64,000 nt of DNA from Neomesorhizobium albiziae (GTDB lineage: Bacteria > Pseudomonadota > Alphaproteobacteria > Rhizobiales > Rhizobiaceae): positions 186,001 through 250,000 of the forward strand of contig NZ_FOSL01000001.1 in the NCBI RefSeq assembly GCF_900114255.1, read 5' to 3'. The notes below the pieces were generated by a model that was not told where the DNA came from, made no database searches, and worked only from the letters and a program-made list of their open reading frames with translations. A program made the translations under genes and the position numbers. Below, in pieces: positions 17,535 through 25,926 of this stretch; the first letter of the stretch is position 1; every line of letters begins with the position of its first letter.

Positions 17535-17552
17535 GGAACCATACATTTGTTA

Positions 17553-17694
17553 GGGTACGTCGAGATTCAGGTCAGGCCGAGCCGAAAAGGGTGGATTTCG
17601 AGAACCGGAGCGCAGCGTACATTCGAGTACGTGAGCACCGGAAGCGGAGAAAGCCGCCATTTGCAGGCCGGCATCACCTGAACCTCAACGTACC
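17553..17694. repeat. Family A palindromic element, copy A4 (variant arms)
   Basis: The core is the same as A1, but the ends differ: left GGGTACGTCGAGATTCAGGT, right the complement of GGTACGTTGAGGTTCAGGT. The two ends of this copy still pair with each other although they differ from those of A1. It ends 15 bases before the acyl-CoA dehydrogenase ATG, so it may overlap the leader. Confidence 0.9.
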
Positions 17695-17709
17695 TTCAGG
17701 GAGGACGCC

Positions 17710-18882
17710 ATGGACGCCGTTGTCGGAACCGCCGGTCAATTCGAACTCAACGAAGACCAGCGCGCCATCCAGGACATGGCTCGCGCCTTCGCGGCCGATC
17801 GCGTTGCTCCCAACGCGCTGGAATGGGACAAGAAACGGCATTTTCCCGACGATGTGATCCGCGAGACTGGCCCGCTCGGCCTCGGCGGCATCTATATCAG
17901 CGACGATGTCGGCGGCTCCGGCCTCGGCCGGCTCGATGCGGTGCTCATTTTCGAGGCGCTGTCGCAGGCCTGCCCGGCCTTCGCGTCCTTCATTTCCATC
18001 CACAACATGGCGTCGTGGATGATCGACGTGTTCGGCAATGAGGAACAGCGCCAGCGTTTCCTGCCGAAACTGACCTCGATGGAACTGCTGGGCAGCTATT
18101 GCCTGACCGAACCCGGCTCCGGCTCCGACGCCGCCGCGCTGAAGACCCGTGCCGTGCGTTCCGGCGGCAATGGCAGCGATTATGTGCTGAACGGCGCCAA
18201 GCAGTTCATTTCCGGCGCCGGCGACAGCGATGTCTACGTCACCATGGTGCGCACCGGCGAGGACGGCCCGAAGGGCATTTCCACCCTGGTCATCCCCAAG
18301 GACGCGCCGGGGCTGTCCTTCGGCGCGGTGGAAAACAAGATGGGCTGGCACATGCAATCGACCCGTCAGGTCATCTTCGAGGATTGCAAGGTGCCGGCAG
18401 AGAACCTTTTGACCGGCGAAGGCGCCGGCTTCCGCATCGCCATGGCCGGCCTCGACGGGGGCCGCCTCAACATCGCCGCCTGTTCGCTGGGCGGCGCGCA
18501 GTCGGCATTCGACAAGGCGCTGGGTTATGCCGACGAGCGCAAGGCGTTTGGCCAGAAGATCAACCAGTTCCAGGCCTTGCAGTTCAAACTGGCTGACATG
18601 GAAACCGAGTTGCAGGCATCGCGCATGCTGCTCTACACGGCAGCCTCGAAGCTCGACCGCAAGGCGCCCGATGCCGGCAAATGGTCGGCGATGGCCAAGC
18701 GCTTTGTCACCGACACCGGCTTCGACATCGCCAACGACGCGTTGCAGATTTTCGGCGGCTACGGCTATCTCCACGACTACGGCGTAGAAAAACTGGTGCG
18801 CGACCTGCGCGTCCACCAGATTCTCGAAGGCACCAACGAGATCATGCGCGTCATCATCGCTAGGCATTTGATTGGAAGGTAG
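17710..18882 (+). CDS. Acyl-CoA dehydrogenase, probably isobutyryl-CoA dehydrogenase
   Basis: A 390-residue FAD enzyme that would oxidise isobutyryl-CoA to methacrylyl-CoA in valine breakdown. Family signatures are LLGSYCLTEPGSGSDA and the C-terminal QIFGGYGYLHDYGVEKLVRDLRV region. The catalytic glutamate is expected in the terminal EGTNEIMRV motif. A GGGAGGA ribosome site precedes ATG 17710. The next gene is a 3-hydroxyisobutyrate dehydrogenase, two steps later in the same pathway, which supports the isobutyryl assignment over other short-chain substrates. Confidence 0.88.
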   Translation: MDAVVGTAGQFELNEDQRAIQDMARAFAADRVAPNALEWDKKRHFPDDVIRETGPLGLGGIYISDDVGGSGLGRLDAVLIFEALSQACPAFASFISIHNMASWMIDVFGNEEQRQRFLPKLTSMELLGSYCLTEPGSGSDAAALKTRAVRSGGNGSDYVLNGAKQFISGAGDSDVYVTMVRTGEDGPKGISTLVIPKDAPGLSFGAVENKMGWHMQSTRQVIFEDCKVPAENLLTGEGAGFRIAMAGLDGGRLNIAACSLGGAQSAFDKALGYADERKAFGQKINQFQALQFKLADMETELQASRMLLYTAASKLDRKAPDAGKWSAMAKRFVTDTGFDIANDALQIFGGYGYLHDYGVEKLVRDLRVHQILEGTNEIMRVIIARHLIGR

Positions 18883-18960
18883 CGAATAGGGCAGTCGGTA
18901 TTAGGCAGTCGGCAGTCGCAATGCGCGATCTAGCCAAGCAAAAGCCGAGAAGGAACTTCG

Positions 18961-19010
18961 CCTACTGCCCACTGCCCACTGCCCACTGCCTACTGCCTAC
19001 TGCCTACCGC
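18961..19010. repeat. Heptamer tandem array (ACTGCCC/ACTGCCT)
   Basis: About seven copies of a 7-base unit, with the variants ACTGCCC and ACTGCCT in blocks, lie between the acyl-CoA dehydrogenase and mmsB. Upstream, at about 18890-18918, GGCAGTCGG strings provide complementary copies, so the leader of mmsB could fold back on itself. Confidence 0.8.
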
Positions 19011-19034
19011 CCTACATTCCGGAGGAACTACCAC

Positions 19035-19919
19035 ATGACCACCATCGCCTTCATCGGCCTCGGCAATATGGGCAACCCGATGGCTGCCAATCTCGTCAAG
19101 GCGGGTCACACGGTGCACGGGTTCGATCTCGTTCCAGAAAATCTGACGGTGGCCAAGGACAATGGCGTGGTGGTAATGGCCAATGCGCCCGCCGCCATCA
19201 AGGACGCCGAGGTGGTGATCACCATGCTACCGGCCGGCAAGCATGTGCTCTCGGTCTATGAAGATATCGCGCCAAAGGCAGGAAAAGGTGCGCTTTTCAT
19301 CGATTCCTCGACGATCGACGTGGAATCGGCGCGAAAGGCCCATGCCATAGCGGCAAAGCACGGGCTGGGCTCGATCGACGCGCCGGTTTCCGGCGGCACT
19401 GGCGGTGCAACGGCTGGCACCCTCACCTTCATGGCCGGCGGCGCCAGGGAGGCTTTCGCAAAGGCCGAGCCGATCCTGAAACCGATGGCCGGCCGCATCG
19501 TGCATTGCGGCGAGGCAGGTGCGGGCCAGGCGGCGAAGATCTGCAACAACATGATCCTCGGCATTTCGATGATCGGCGTCAGTGAGGCTTTCGTGTTGGC
19601 CGAAAAGCTCGGCCTGTCGCATCAGGCGCTGTTCGACGTGGCATCCACGTCGTCCGGCCAGTGTTGGTCGCTCACCACCTATTGCCCGGTTCCGGGGCCG
19701 GTGCCGGCATCGCCGGCCAACCGCGACTACAAGCCGGGCTTCGCCGCAGCCCTGATGCTGAAAGACCTCAAGCTCGCCCAGGAAGCAGCGCAAGGCGCCG
19801 GCGCTGCAACCCCGCTCGGCGCGGAAGCGACCCAGCTTTATCAGTTGTTCAATGCGCAGGGCGGCGCCGGAACCGACTTTTCCGGCATCATCAACTTCCT
19901 GCGCGGTGACGCGACGTAG
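19035..19919 (+). CDS. mmsB: 3-hydroxyisobutyrate dehydrogenase
   Basis: A 294-residue NAD-dependent enzyme oxidising 3-hydroxyisobutyrate to methylmalonate semialdehyde (valine degradation). The N-terminal IAFIGLGNMGNPMAANLVKAG is the Rossmann signature of beta-hydroxyacid dehydrogenases, DAPVSGGTGGA is the substrate-binding loop, and the catalytic lysine sits in GQAAKICNN. A GGAGGA site precedes ATG 19035. Its neighbour is the isobutyryl-CoA dehydrogenase. The TAG stop is joined directly to repeat B2. Confidence 0.93.
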   Translation: MTTIAFIGLGNMGNPMAANLVKAGHTVHGFDLVPENLTVAKDNGVVVMANAPAAIKDAEVVITMLPAGKHVLSVYEDIAPKAGKGALFIDSSTIDVESARKAHAIAAKHGLGSIDAPVSGGTGGATAGTLTFMAGGAREAFAKAEPILKPMAGRIVHCGEAGAGQAAKICNNMILGISMIGVSEAFVLAEKLGLSHQALFDVASTSSGQCWSLTTYCPVPGPVPASPANRDYKPGFAAALMLKDLKLAQEAAQGAGAATPLGAEATQLYQLFNAQGGAGTDFSGIINFLRGDAT

Positions 19920-20021
19920 AGCATTTTGCAGCCAAATGGAATCATTTGGCGTCCGCATAAATGCGGCAAAACAATTAGTTAGAGCGAGGTGCCGGTTCTG
20001 AAAGAACCGCAACCGCTCCAG
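19918..20021. repeat. Family B palindromic element, copy B2
   Basis: It starts AGCATTTTGCAGCCAAATGG and contains an internal stem (CCAAATG / CATTTGG) and a right stem (GGTTCTGAAAGAACC). It overlaps the last bases of the mmsB stop codon. Close copies are at 39004 and 45881, both also at stop codons. Confidence 0.88.
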
Positions 20022-20540
20022 GCTCCACCAAGGGATGAAGCTCCATTCCGGTTCAACAGGGATGGAATGGGCTCGACGCCCAAAAATCGGCAAATTTAGA
20101 TTTGCTTAAGCTCTCGATAACCACGCGGTAACGATGTCCGTCTAAAACAGATTGCAAGGCGGTCATCGCAACCGCCTTCCGCTCCGGATCAGGTCTCGCG
20201 TACCGGAGCTGTTACCTTCGCCTTGTACAGTCGGCGATGGGCCATGCGTATACTGGCAAAGCCGCGTTCCCTCTGGGGCGCGGTTTTTGCGTTGAGAGCA
20301 TTTGCAGCCGAATGGAACATTTGGCGTCCGATAAATGCGGCAAAACAAATATTAAATGCATGTCGCCCGAAAGTGTCCTCGGTTTCGGGAGAAACGACAT
20401 GCACAACAAGAATTTACGGCGCGGTCGCCGAATCCCATTCGGCGCGACGCGCTGTAAGAGCGAGTTTTCGGTTCTGAACGAACCGGAACCGCTCCGGACC
20501 AGCCGAAATGATCGACCGCCAGCTCCCGCGTCGGGGAGGT
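20022..20540. other. Gene-free 519-base gap filled with repeats
   Basis: This gap holds a shortened family B copy (about 20299-20345), family D copy D2 (20356-20404) and the tail stem CGAATCCCATTCGGCGCGAC then GGTTCTGAACGAACC. The stretch 20022-20298 has no coding frame that I can support and no recognised motif. Confidence 0.7.
20356..20404. repeat. Family D palindromic element, copy D2
   Basis: Nested arms ATGCATGTCG / CGACATGCA and CCCGAAA / TTTCGGG are nearly identical to D1 at 10522. It is fused to a partial family B copy on its left, making a mosaic of repeats. Confidence 0.85.
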
Positions 20541-20912
20541 TCAGCCCTGAGGGCTGCGCGCCAGCCGCTTGAAATTCGCCTTCACCCGGCGGCTTGCCGG
20601 CTTCAGTGCGGCGTTCATCGAGCGTTCGGCGGCGACGCCGTTGAGCACCGAGGGCGTGCGGCCGGAAAGCACTTCCGGCCAGAACCGCCACGCCGACTGG
20701 ATCATCGACATCTGCGCGGCGAGAATGCCTTCGGCGATCGCCGCGTTCTTCTCGGCGATGGCGCGCTGCGTCTCGATGCCGAACGGATTGTCACCGCGGC
20801 TTTCGCTGGCCATCAGCGGCAGCCGCATTGCGGCCACCATCGGCGCCAGCATCAGATTGCCGGCGATCGTCGCGGTTTCGCGCGTCGCTCTGCGGCTGCG
20901 TCGTTTTGTCAT
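20541..20912 (-). CDS. Conserved-looking hypothetical protein, helical
   Basis: A 123-residue basic protein starting MTKRRSRRATRETATIAGNL, with a GAGGGAAAA ribosome site. The middle (IAEKNAAIAEGILAAQMSM) is predicted to be amphipathic helix and the tail is rich in Lys and Arg. Its length and helical, alanine-rich make-up recall phasin-like proteins that coat polyhydroxyalkanoate granules, but no family signature is visible and I do not assign a function. It is followed on the same strand by the AhpD-like gene's group but separated by about 100 bases. Confidence 0.6.
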   Translation of the reverse strand: MTKRRSRRATRETATIAGNLMLAPMVAAMRLPLMASESRGDNPFGIETQRAIAEKNAAIAEGILAAQMSMIQSAWRFWPEVLSGRTPSVLNGVAAERSMNAALKPASRRVKANFKRLARSPQG

Positions 20913-21015
20913 GAAAATTTTCCCTCAAAATCCGATAGACCCGGACCAATCCCAACGCCCCGCGCAACCGAACGTTCCGACCGCCCGATAGCACATCCTC
21001 GTGAAGGATGCGCGT

Positions 21016-21426
21016 TCAACCGTGCGGTTCGAACTGCACGTCGATCGGCGGGCGCAGCCCGTTGGCCAGGCGGTTGGTTTCGTTGGCCATGCCGACCACC
21101 GCCAGCAGTTCCATCAGTTGCGCCTCGCTCAAGCCCTTCGAGCGCGCCGCGGCGGTGTGCGAATAGGTGCAATATTCGCAGCCATTGGTCGCCGACACCG
21201 CGATATAGATCATTTCCTTGACCAGGGGATCGAGCGCGCCGGGCGCCATGACGTCGCGCAGCGTTTCCCAGGTGCGTTTCAACAGCGCCGGATCATGCGC
21301 CAGCACCTTCCAGAAATTGTTGATCCAGTCGACCTTTCGGGTCTGCATGATGTCGTCATAGACGGCGCGTACCGCATCGTCCGCCATTTCATATTCGATC
21401 AAGGGAACGATGGCTTTTCCGGTCAT
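21016..21426 (-). CDS. Carboxymuconolactone decarboxylase / AhpD-like protein
   Basis: A 136-residue all-helical protein of the AhpD-like superfamily. The CxxC pair in NGCEYCTYSH, followed by a histidine, is the redox motif of alkylhydroperoxidase-type members rather than of true lactone decarboxylases. I moved the start to ATG 21426, which has a GGAG site, from a longer frame. It lies 58 bases downstream of the transaminase gene on the same strand and is probably co-transcribed. Confidence 0.82.
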   Translation of the reverse strand: MTGKAIVPLIEYEMADDAVRAVYDDIMQTRKVDWINNFWKVLAHDPALLKRTWETLRDVMAPGALDPLVKEMIYIAVSATNGCEYCTYSHTAAARSKGLSEAQLMELLAVVGMANETNRLANGLRPPIDVQFEPHG

Positions 21427-21484
21427 GGTGCACTCCGCTTGTTGACAGGGCGAAGGCCGCCCTGCCCGGTTCGTTTCAGTTCCA

Positions 21485-22867
21485 TCAGGGTTTGCGGCGC
21501 AAGTCCGCCTCGGCAAGGTCAAGCGCCATCAGCAGGCGGTCGCAGGCCATGTCGATGGTGTCGCGTGTCCAGATCAGCGGCGGCGACATGATCATCGTGT
21601 CGCCGGTGGCGCGCAGCATCATGCCATTGGCAATCGCATGATCGCGTATTGTCACTGCGGCCGAACCCGGCTCCATGAAACGCTCTCGCGTCTTCTTGTC
21701 CTTGACGATCTCGATTGCCGCCAGGAACCCGAAGGTGCGGACTTCGCCGACCAGGCCATGTGGTGCGATGCGCGCCTGAAGCTTTTCGGCGAAATACGGG
21801 CCGGTGTCGTTCTTCACCCGCTCGACCATGCCTTCGCGCTCGATGATCTCGAGGTTCTTCAGGGCGACGGCGCAGGCGACCGGATGCCCTGAATAGGTAT
21901 AGCCATGATAGAACTCGCCGCCCTTCTCGACCAGCGTCGAGGCGATGCGGTCGCCGACCAGCAGCGCCGACAGCGGCTGATATCCCGAGGTCAGCGCCTT
22001 TGCCGTGGTGATGGTGTCCGCCTCGATACCCATCGACTGCGCGGCGAACCATTCGCCGGTGCGGCCGTAACCAGTGATGACCTCGTCGAGCATCAGGAGC
22101 ACATCGTATTTGCGGCAGATGCGCTGGATTTCCGGCCAGTAGCTTGCCGGCGGTATTTTCACGCCGCCCGCGCCCTGGATCGGCTCGCCGATGAAAGCCG
22201 CGACATTTTCCGCGCCTGCTTCGAGAATGGCGTCCTCGACGGCTTTTGCGGCGCGCAAGCCGAAATCGTGGTCGCTTTCGCCCGGCAGTCCCAGTTCGTA
22301 GGCGTAAGGCATCATCACGTGCACGATATTGGGCACCGCGCCGCCAAGCTGGCCGTGCATGCCCTCCATGCCGCCGAGCGAGGTGCCGGCGATGGTCGAG
22401 CCGTGGTAGGCCATCTGGCGCGAGATGATGCGGTTCTTCTGCGGCTTGCCCTCCAGCGCCCAGTAGTGGCGCACCAGCCGCACAGCCGTGTCGTTGGCCT
22501 CGGAACCCGATGAGCCGAAGAAAACCTGGTTGATGTTCTTCGGCGCCAGTTCGGCGATCTTCTTGGCCAGCAGCGTCGGCGTCGGCGTCGAGCATTTGAA
22601 GAAGTTGTTGTAGTAGGGCAGTTCCTTCATCTGCGCGTGAGCCGCGTCGGCAAGTTCGCTGCGGCCATAGCCGATGTTGACGCACCACAGCCCGGCCATG
22701 CCGTCGAGGATCTCCTTCCCCTCGCTATCATAGATGAACGGCCCGTCGGCGCGGGTGATCATGCGCGATCCGATGCCGCGCAATTCCTTGTGGTCGGTGA
22801 ATGGGTGGAGATGGTGCGCGGCGTCGATCGCCTGCAGCTGCTTCAGCGAATAGTTTTGATAAGTCAT
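21485..22867 (-). CDS. Class III aminotransferase, SpuC-like (putrescine/diamine-pyruvate)
   Basis: A 460-residue PLP enzyme. Its N-terminus (HLHPFTDHKEL) and the segments GMAGLWCVNIGYGR, FFGSSGSEANDT and GAGGVKIPPASYWPEIQ closely follow SpuC-type omega-transaminases that use pyruvate as amino acceptor. The PLP lysine is in ITTAKALTSGY and the aspartate in LMLDEVITGYG. The ATG at 22867 follows GGAAGGA. It probably acts on putrescine, beta-alanine or a related amine; substrate choice cannot be read from sequence. Confidence 0.88.
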   Translation of the reverse strand: MTYQNYSLKQLQAIDAAHHLHPFTDHKELRGIGSRMITRADGPFIYDSEGKEILDGMAGLWCVNIGYGRSELADAAHAQMKELPYYNNFFKCSTPTPTLLAKKIAELAPKNINQVFFGSSGSEANDTAVRLVRHYWALEGKPQKNRIISRQMAYHGSTIAGTSLGGMEGMHGQLGGAVPNIVHVMMPYAYELGLPGESDHDFGLRAAKAVEDAILEAGAENVAAFIGEPIQGAGGVKIPPASYWPEIQRICRKYDVLLMLDEVITGYGRTGEWFAAQSMGIEADTITTAKALTSGYQPLSALLVGDRIASTLVEKGGEFYHGYTYSGHPVACAVALKNLEIIEREGMVERVKNDTGPYFAEKLQARIAPHGLVGEVRTFGFLAAIEIVKDKKTRERFMEPGSAAVTIRDHAIANGMMLRATGDTMIMSPPLIWTRDTIDMACDRLLMALDLAEADLRRKP

Positions 22868-23137
22868 GGATTTGGTCCTTCCAGTTGAATCGGTCCGGCA
22901 ACCGCCGGGCGGCGAAATCAACGGAAGGCGGGTGGCGAATAGCCGATGCGAGCGCAAAGCCGCAGCAACTCCGTATGCCGCGTGCGCGCCGATGGCGTCG
23001 ACGCGACATCGGCGATCGCGGGAAATGCAATGCTTCTGGTCATGCACGCATCTTAGGCCGCGCTGTTCGGCCAGTTCAAGCGCCAAGCGAGCGAGCCGGG
23101 AAAGGCCACTCCCATGCATGCCAGCGCCGGTGTCGTG

Positions 23138-24301
23138 TCAGGTTTTGCCGCGGGCCGCCTGCGCCGCAAACAGGGCCAGGCAGAGCAGTCCGAGCGCCAG
23201 CGGAAAACCCTGGATTCCGACGATATCCATCATCAGCCCGGTGACAGGCGGGCCGGCAATGCCGCCGATGCCCCAGACCATGGCGAACGCCGCATTGCCC
23301 GCCATCAGCATGGAACCGGAGAAGCGTTCGCCAAGCTGGATCAGCGCCATCGTGTAGATGCCGAACGACACGGCGCCCCAGACGAACACGACAGGCCAGA
23401 CGAGCATTGAATTGAACGACAACGGCAGGAGCAGACAGCCGAACACAGTTGCCAGCGCGCAAAGCAGCAAGGCGCGGTGCGCACCCTGCCGTTCGGCGAG
23501 CATGCCGAGAGGAATCTGCAAGGCGATATTCCCCGCAACGAAAACCGCAAGCAGCATCGATATCTTCGCTTCGGAGCTGCCATAGCCCTTTCCGTAGACA
23601 GACATTAGCGCCAGCGCCACCTGCTCGAACGCCGCCGCCGCGAACACCGCGAAGAGCAGCAGCCGCGCCTGCGGCATGAAACGTCCGACCGAGGCCTGTT
23701 GCGTGTGGCCGTCGTGGAGGTCGGGCAGCTTCGGCAACACCTTGAGCAGGCAGAGGCCGCACAGCAAGAAAGCCCCGATGCCGACCAGGAAGGGCGGCCA
23801 GCCGGTCGTACCGACGAAGGCCAGCGTAACCGGGCCAAGCGCAAAGCCCGCCGAGATGATCGAGGTGTAGACACCCATGATGCGGCCGCGCTTTGCCGGC
23901 GGCGTCAGTGAGATCAGCCATGTTTCGCTGATCACATAGAGCGGATTGACCGTGAAGCCGAGCAGGAAGCGCAGCGGGAACCACAGCCAGACATTCTGCT
24001 GCCAGCCGATCAGGGCGAGCAGCAGGGCAGCAATGCCGGCGCAGGAAAGTGCGGTGCGCCCTGCCCCGAAACGCCGTGAAAGCAAGGGAATGAGCGGCGC
24101 CGACAGGATGAAGCCGAGCGGCGTCATCGCCGCTGACAGGCCGATCATCGAGGGCGACATCCCCTGCCGCTGCAGGATGAAACTGAGCAGCGGGTAACCC
24201 AGCCCCTGCGCGATGGCGAAGACCGAAACGGTCGCGATGATGCCGGCAAGCGCCGCCCAGTTGGTCGCCGTCGTTTCGCCGTTGGTTTCCGCCAGGGTCA
24301 T
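23138..24301 (-). CDS. MFS transporter (first of a tandem pair)
   Basis: A 387-residue transporter with 12 predicted helices, of the YcaD/UMF-type drug/solute group. MFS loop features include SRRFGAGRTAL between helices 2 and 3 and KRGRIMGVYTS around helix 4-5. The start at ATG 24301 (MTLAETNGETTATNWAALAG) gives a short cytoplasmic tail. It is about 90 bases downstream of a close paralogue (24391-25563) on the same strand, so the pair looks like a tandem duplication that has diverged. The substrate is unknown. Confidence 0.88.
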   Translation of the reverse strand: MTLAETNGETTATNWAALAGIIATVSVFAIAQGLGYPLLSFILQRQGMSPSMIGLSAAMTPLGFILSAPLIPLLSRRFGAGRTALSCAGIAALLLALIGWQQNVWLWFPLRFLLGFTVNPLYVISETWLISLTPPAKRGRIMGVYTSIISAGFALGPVTLAFVGTTGWPPFLVGIGAFLLCGLCLLKVLPKLPDLHDGHTQQASVGRFMPQARLLLFAVFAAAAFEQVALALMSVYGKGYGSSEAKISMLLAVFVAGNIALQIPLGMLAERQGAHRALLLCALATVFGCLLLPLSFNSMLVWPVVFVWGAVSFGIYTMALIQLGERFSGSMLMAGNAAFAMVWGIGGIAGPPVTGLMMDIVGIQGFPLALGLLCLALFAAQAARGKT

Positions 24302-24390
24302 GGTCCGCACCGGTTTGAAGCGCAAATCCTTAGCGGTCAGTGGGGATCGGCGAAAGCGCCGGCGGCGGAAACCGTTTGCGCCAGCGCTTA

Positions 24391-25563
24391 TCAGGCCGTG
24401 CGTCGCTGCAGCGAGCGATAGATCGCGAATGCGATCAGCGCCACGTCGAGGCTGATGATAACCGTGGGCAGGCCGAGCGGCCCGAGCGCCTGCATCAAGA
24501 GGCCCGAGCCGGGCGGTCCCACGACACCGCCCGCGCCCCACATCAGCGCGAATGCGGCATTGCCGGCCACCAGCGCGGTTCCTCTGAACCGGCTTCCCAG
24601 CTCGACCAGCGCCATCGTGTAGACGCCGTAGCCGACCGCGCCCATCACCACCAGCACCAGCCAGATGGCAGGCGTCGTGATGAGAACCGGCAGCAGCAAC
24701 GCGCATAAAGCCGTCATCGTCGCGCAAAACAGGATCATCAGCCGGCCGCCGAACCGTTCCGCCATTAGGCCGAGCGGAACCTGGAACAGGATGTTGCCGG
24801 CCGACAGCGCCATCACCAGCGCCGCCAGCGTGGCCTCCGCCAGCCCGTAGGCGGAACCGAACACCGGCATCAGCGAATAGGTGCTCTGCTGGACCGCCGC
24901 CGCGACCAGAACCGCCAGCAGCAGCGCCGGCGCCTGCCTGGCGAAACCCGCGACGCCGCCCGAAGGCTGGCCGTCATCCTCGAAGCCGGCAAGGCTCGAC
25001 GAGACGGCGCGCAGGATCACGGCGCAGATGACGAAACCGGCGATCCCGATCAGGAAGGGCGTCCAGCCGGCCGTACCGACAGCGGTCAGCACCAGCGGTC
25101 CCATCGCGTAGCCGGCGCCCAGCACCGTGTTGAATATGCCCATCACCCTGCCCCGGCGCGATGCCGGCGCCAGCGACAACGCCCACACCTCGCCAAGCAC
25201 GTAGAGCGGGTTGATCACCACGCCCAGCATGAAACGCACCACGAACCAGCCGACCCAGTCCTGCAGATAGCCGATCGCGAAGAAGCAAAGCGCGCCGATC
25301 AGCGAACAGCCGACCGCCAGCCGGCGGGCGCCGAAGATCCGCACGGCGGCCGGCACCAGCGAGGCCGACAGGATGAGCCCGAACGGCATCATCGCCGCCG
25401 AAAGCCCGATCAGCCCCGGCGACATGCCCTGTTTCTGCATGAGCAGGGTAAACAGCGGATAGCTCAGACCCTGCGCAGCGCCGAACATGGCGAGTGCCGC
25501 GGTAACGCCGGCAAGCGCTGCCCATTGCAGGGGCGGTTCGGCGGCAGGTGCGGAAGGCGTCAT
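24391..25563 (-). CDS. MFS transporter (second of a tandem pair)
   Basis: A 390-residue 12-helix transporter, paralogous to the neighbour along its whole length: WAALAGVTAALAMFGAAQGLSYPL here against WAALAGIIATVSVFAIAQGLGYPL there, and matching loops after helix 2 and in the GRVMGIFNTVLGAGYAMGP region. The ATG at 25563 begins MTPSAPAAEPPLQ. Its leader region is taken up by repeat A5. Confidence 0.88.
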   Translation of the reverse strand: MTPSAPAAEPPLQWAALAGVTAALAMFGAAQGLSYPLFTLLMQKQGMSPGLIGLSAAMMPFGLILSASLVPAAVRIFGARRLAVGCSLIGALCFFAIGYLQDWVGWFVVRFMLGVVINPLYVLGEVWALSLAPASRRGRVMGIFNTVLGAGYAMGPLVLTAVGTAGWTPFLIGIAGFVICAVILRAVSSSLAGFEDDGQPSGGVAGFARQAPALLLAVLVAAAVQQSTYSLMPVFGSAYGLAEATLAALVMALSAGNILFQVPLGLMAERFGGRLMILFCATMTALCALLLPVLITTPAIWLVLVVMGAVGYGVYTMALVELGSRFRGTALVAGNAAFALMWGAGGVVGPPGSGLLMQALGPLGLPTVIISLDVALIAFAIYRSLQRRTA

Positions 25564-25603
25564 TGCGGCTCTTTGAGGCTGGAGGCCGGTGTTTTAGGCA
25601 TTG

Positions 25604-25741
25604 GAGGCTGTTTGATAACTCGCTGCGATGAGCCAATGGCGGTCGTTTCGAGAACCGGAGCGTACGGATAGGTACGTGAGCACCCGAAGCGCAGAAAACG
25701 CCGTTAGTTGGCCGCCGCAGTAGAGTTTCCAAACGGCTCTT
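25604..25741. repeat. Family A element, copy A5 (divergent arms)
   Basis: The core TTTCGAGAACCGGAGCGTAC and GGTACGTGAGCAC matches family A, but the arms are quite different: left GAGGCTGTTTGATAACTC, right the complement of GAGCCGTTTGGAAACTC. The arms pair with each other. It fills much of the 363-base gap 25564-25926; the rest of that gap has no feature I recognise. Confidence 0.78.
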
Positions 25742-25926
25742 AGAAGGGGTTGAGCAGTCCGGCAAGCAGCCACACGCAGGGGCAGGTTTCAGCCACGCCG
25801 AACCGCAGGTCCAGTCACGCCGCGTCATGTCGCTTTGCTCGCCCTAGTGGTCGTCACGTCCGCAATGCCGGATTTGCCGCCGGTCCAATATGCTGCCGAC
25901 ATTCCGCATGACCCATGAGGCTTATC

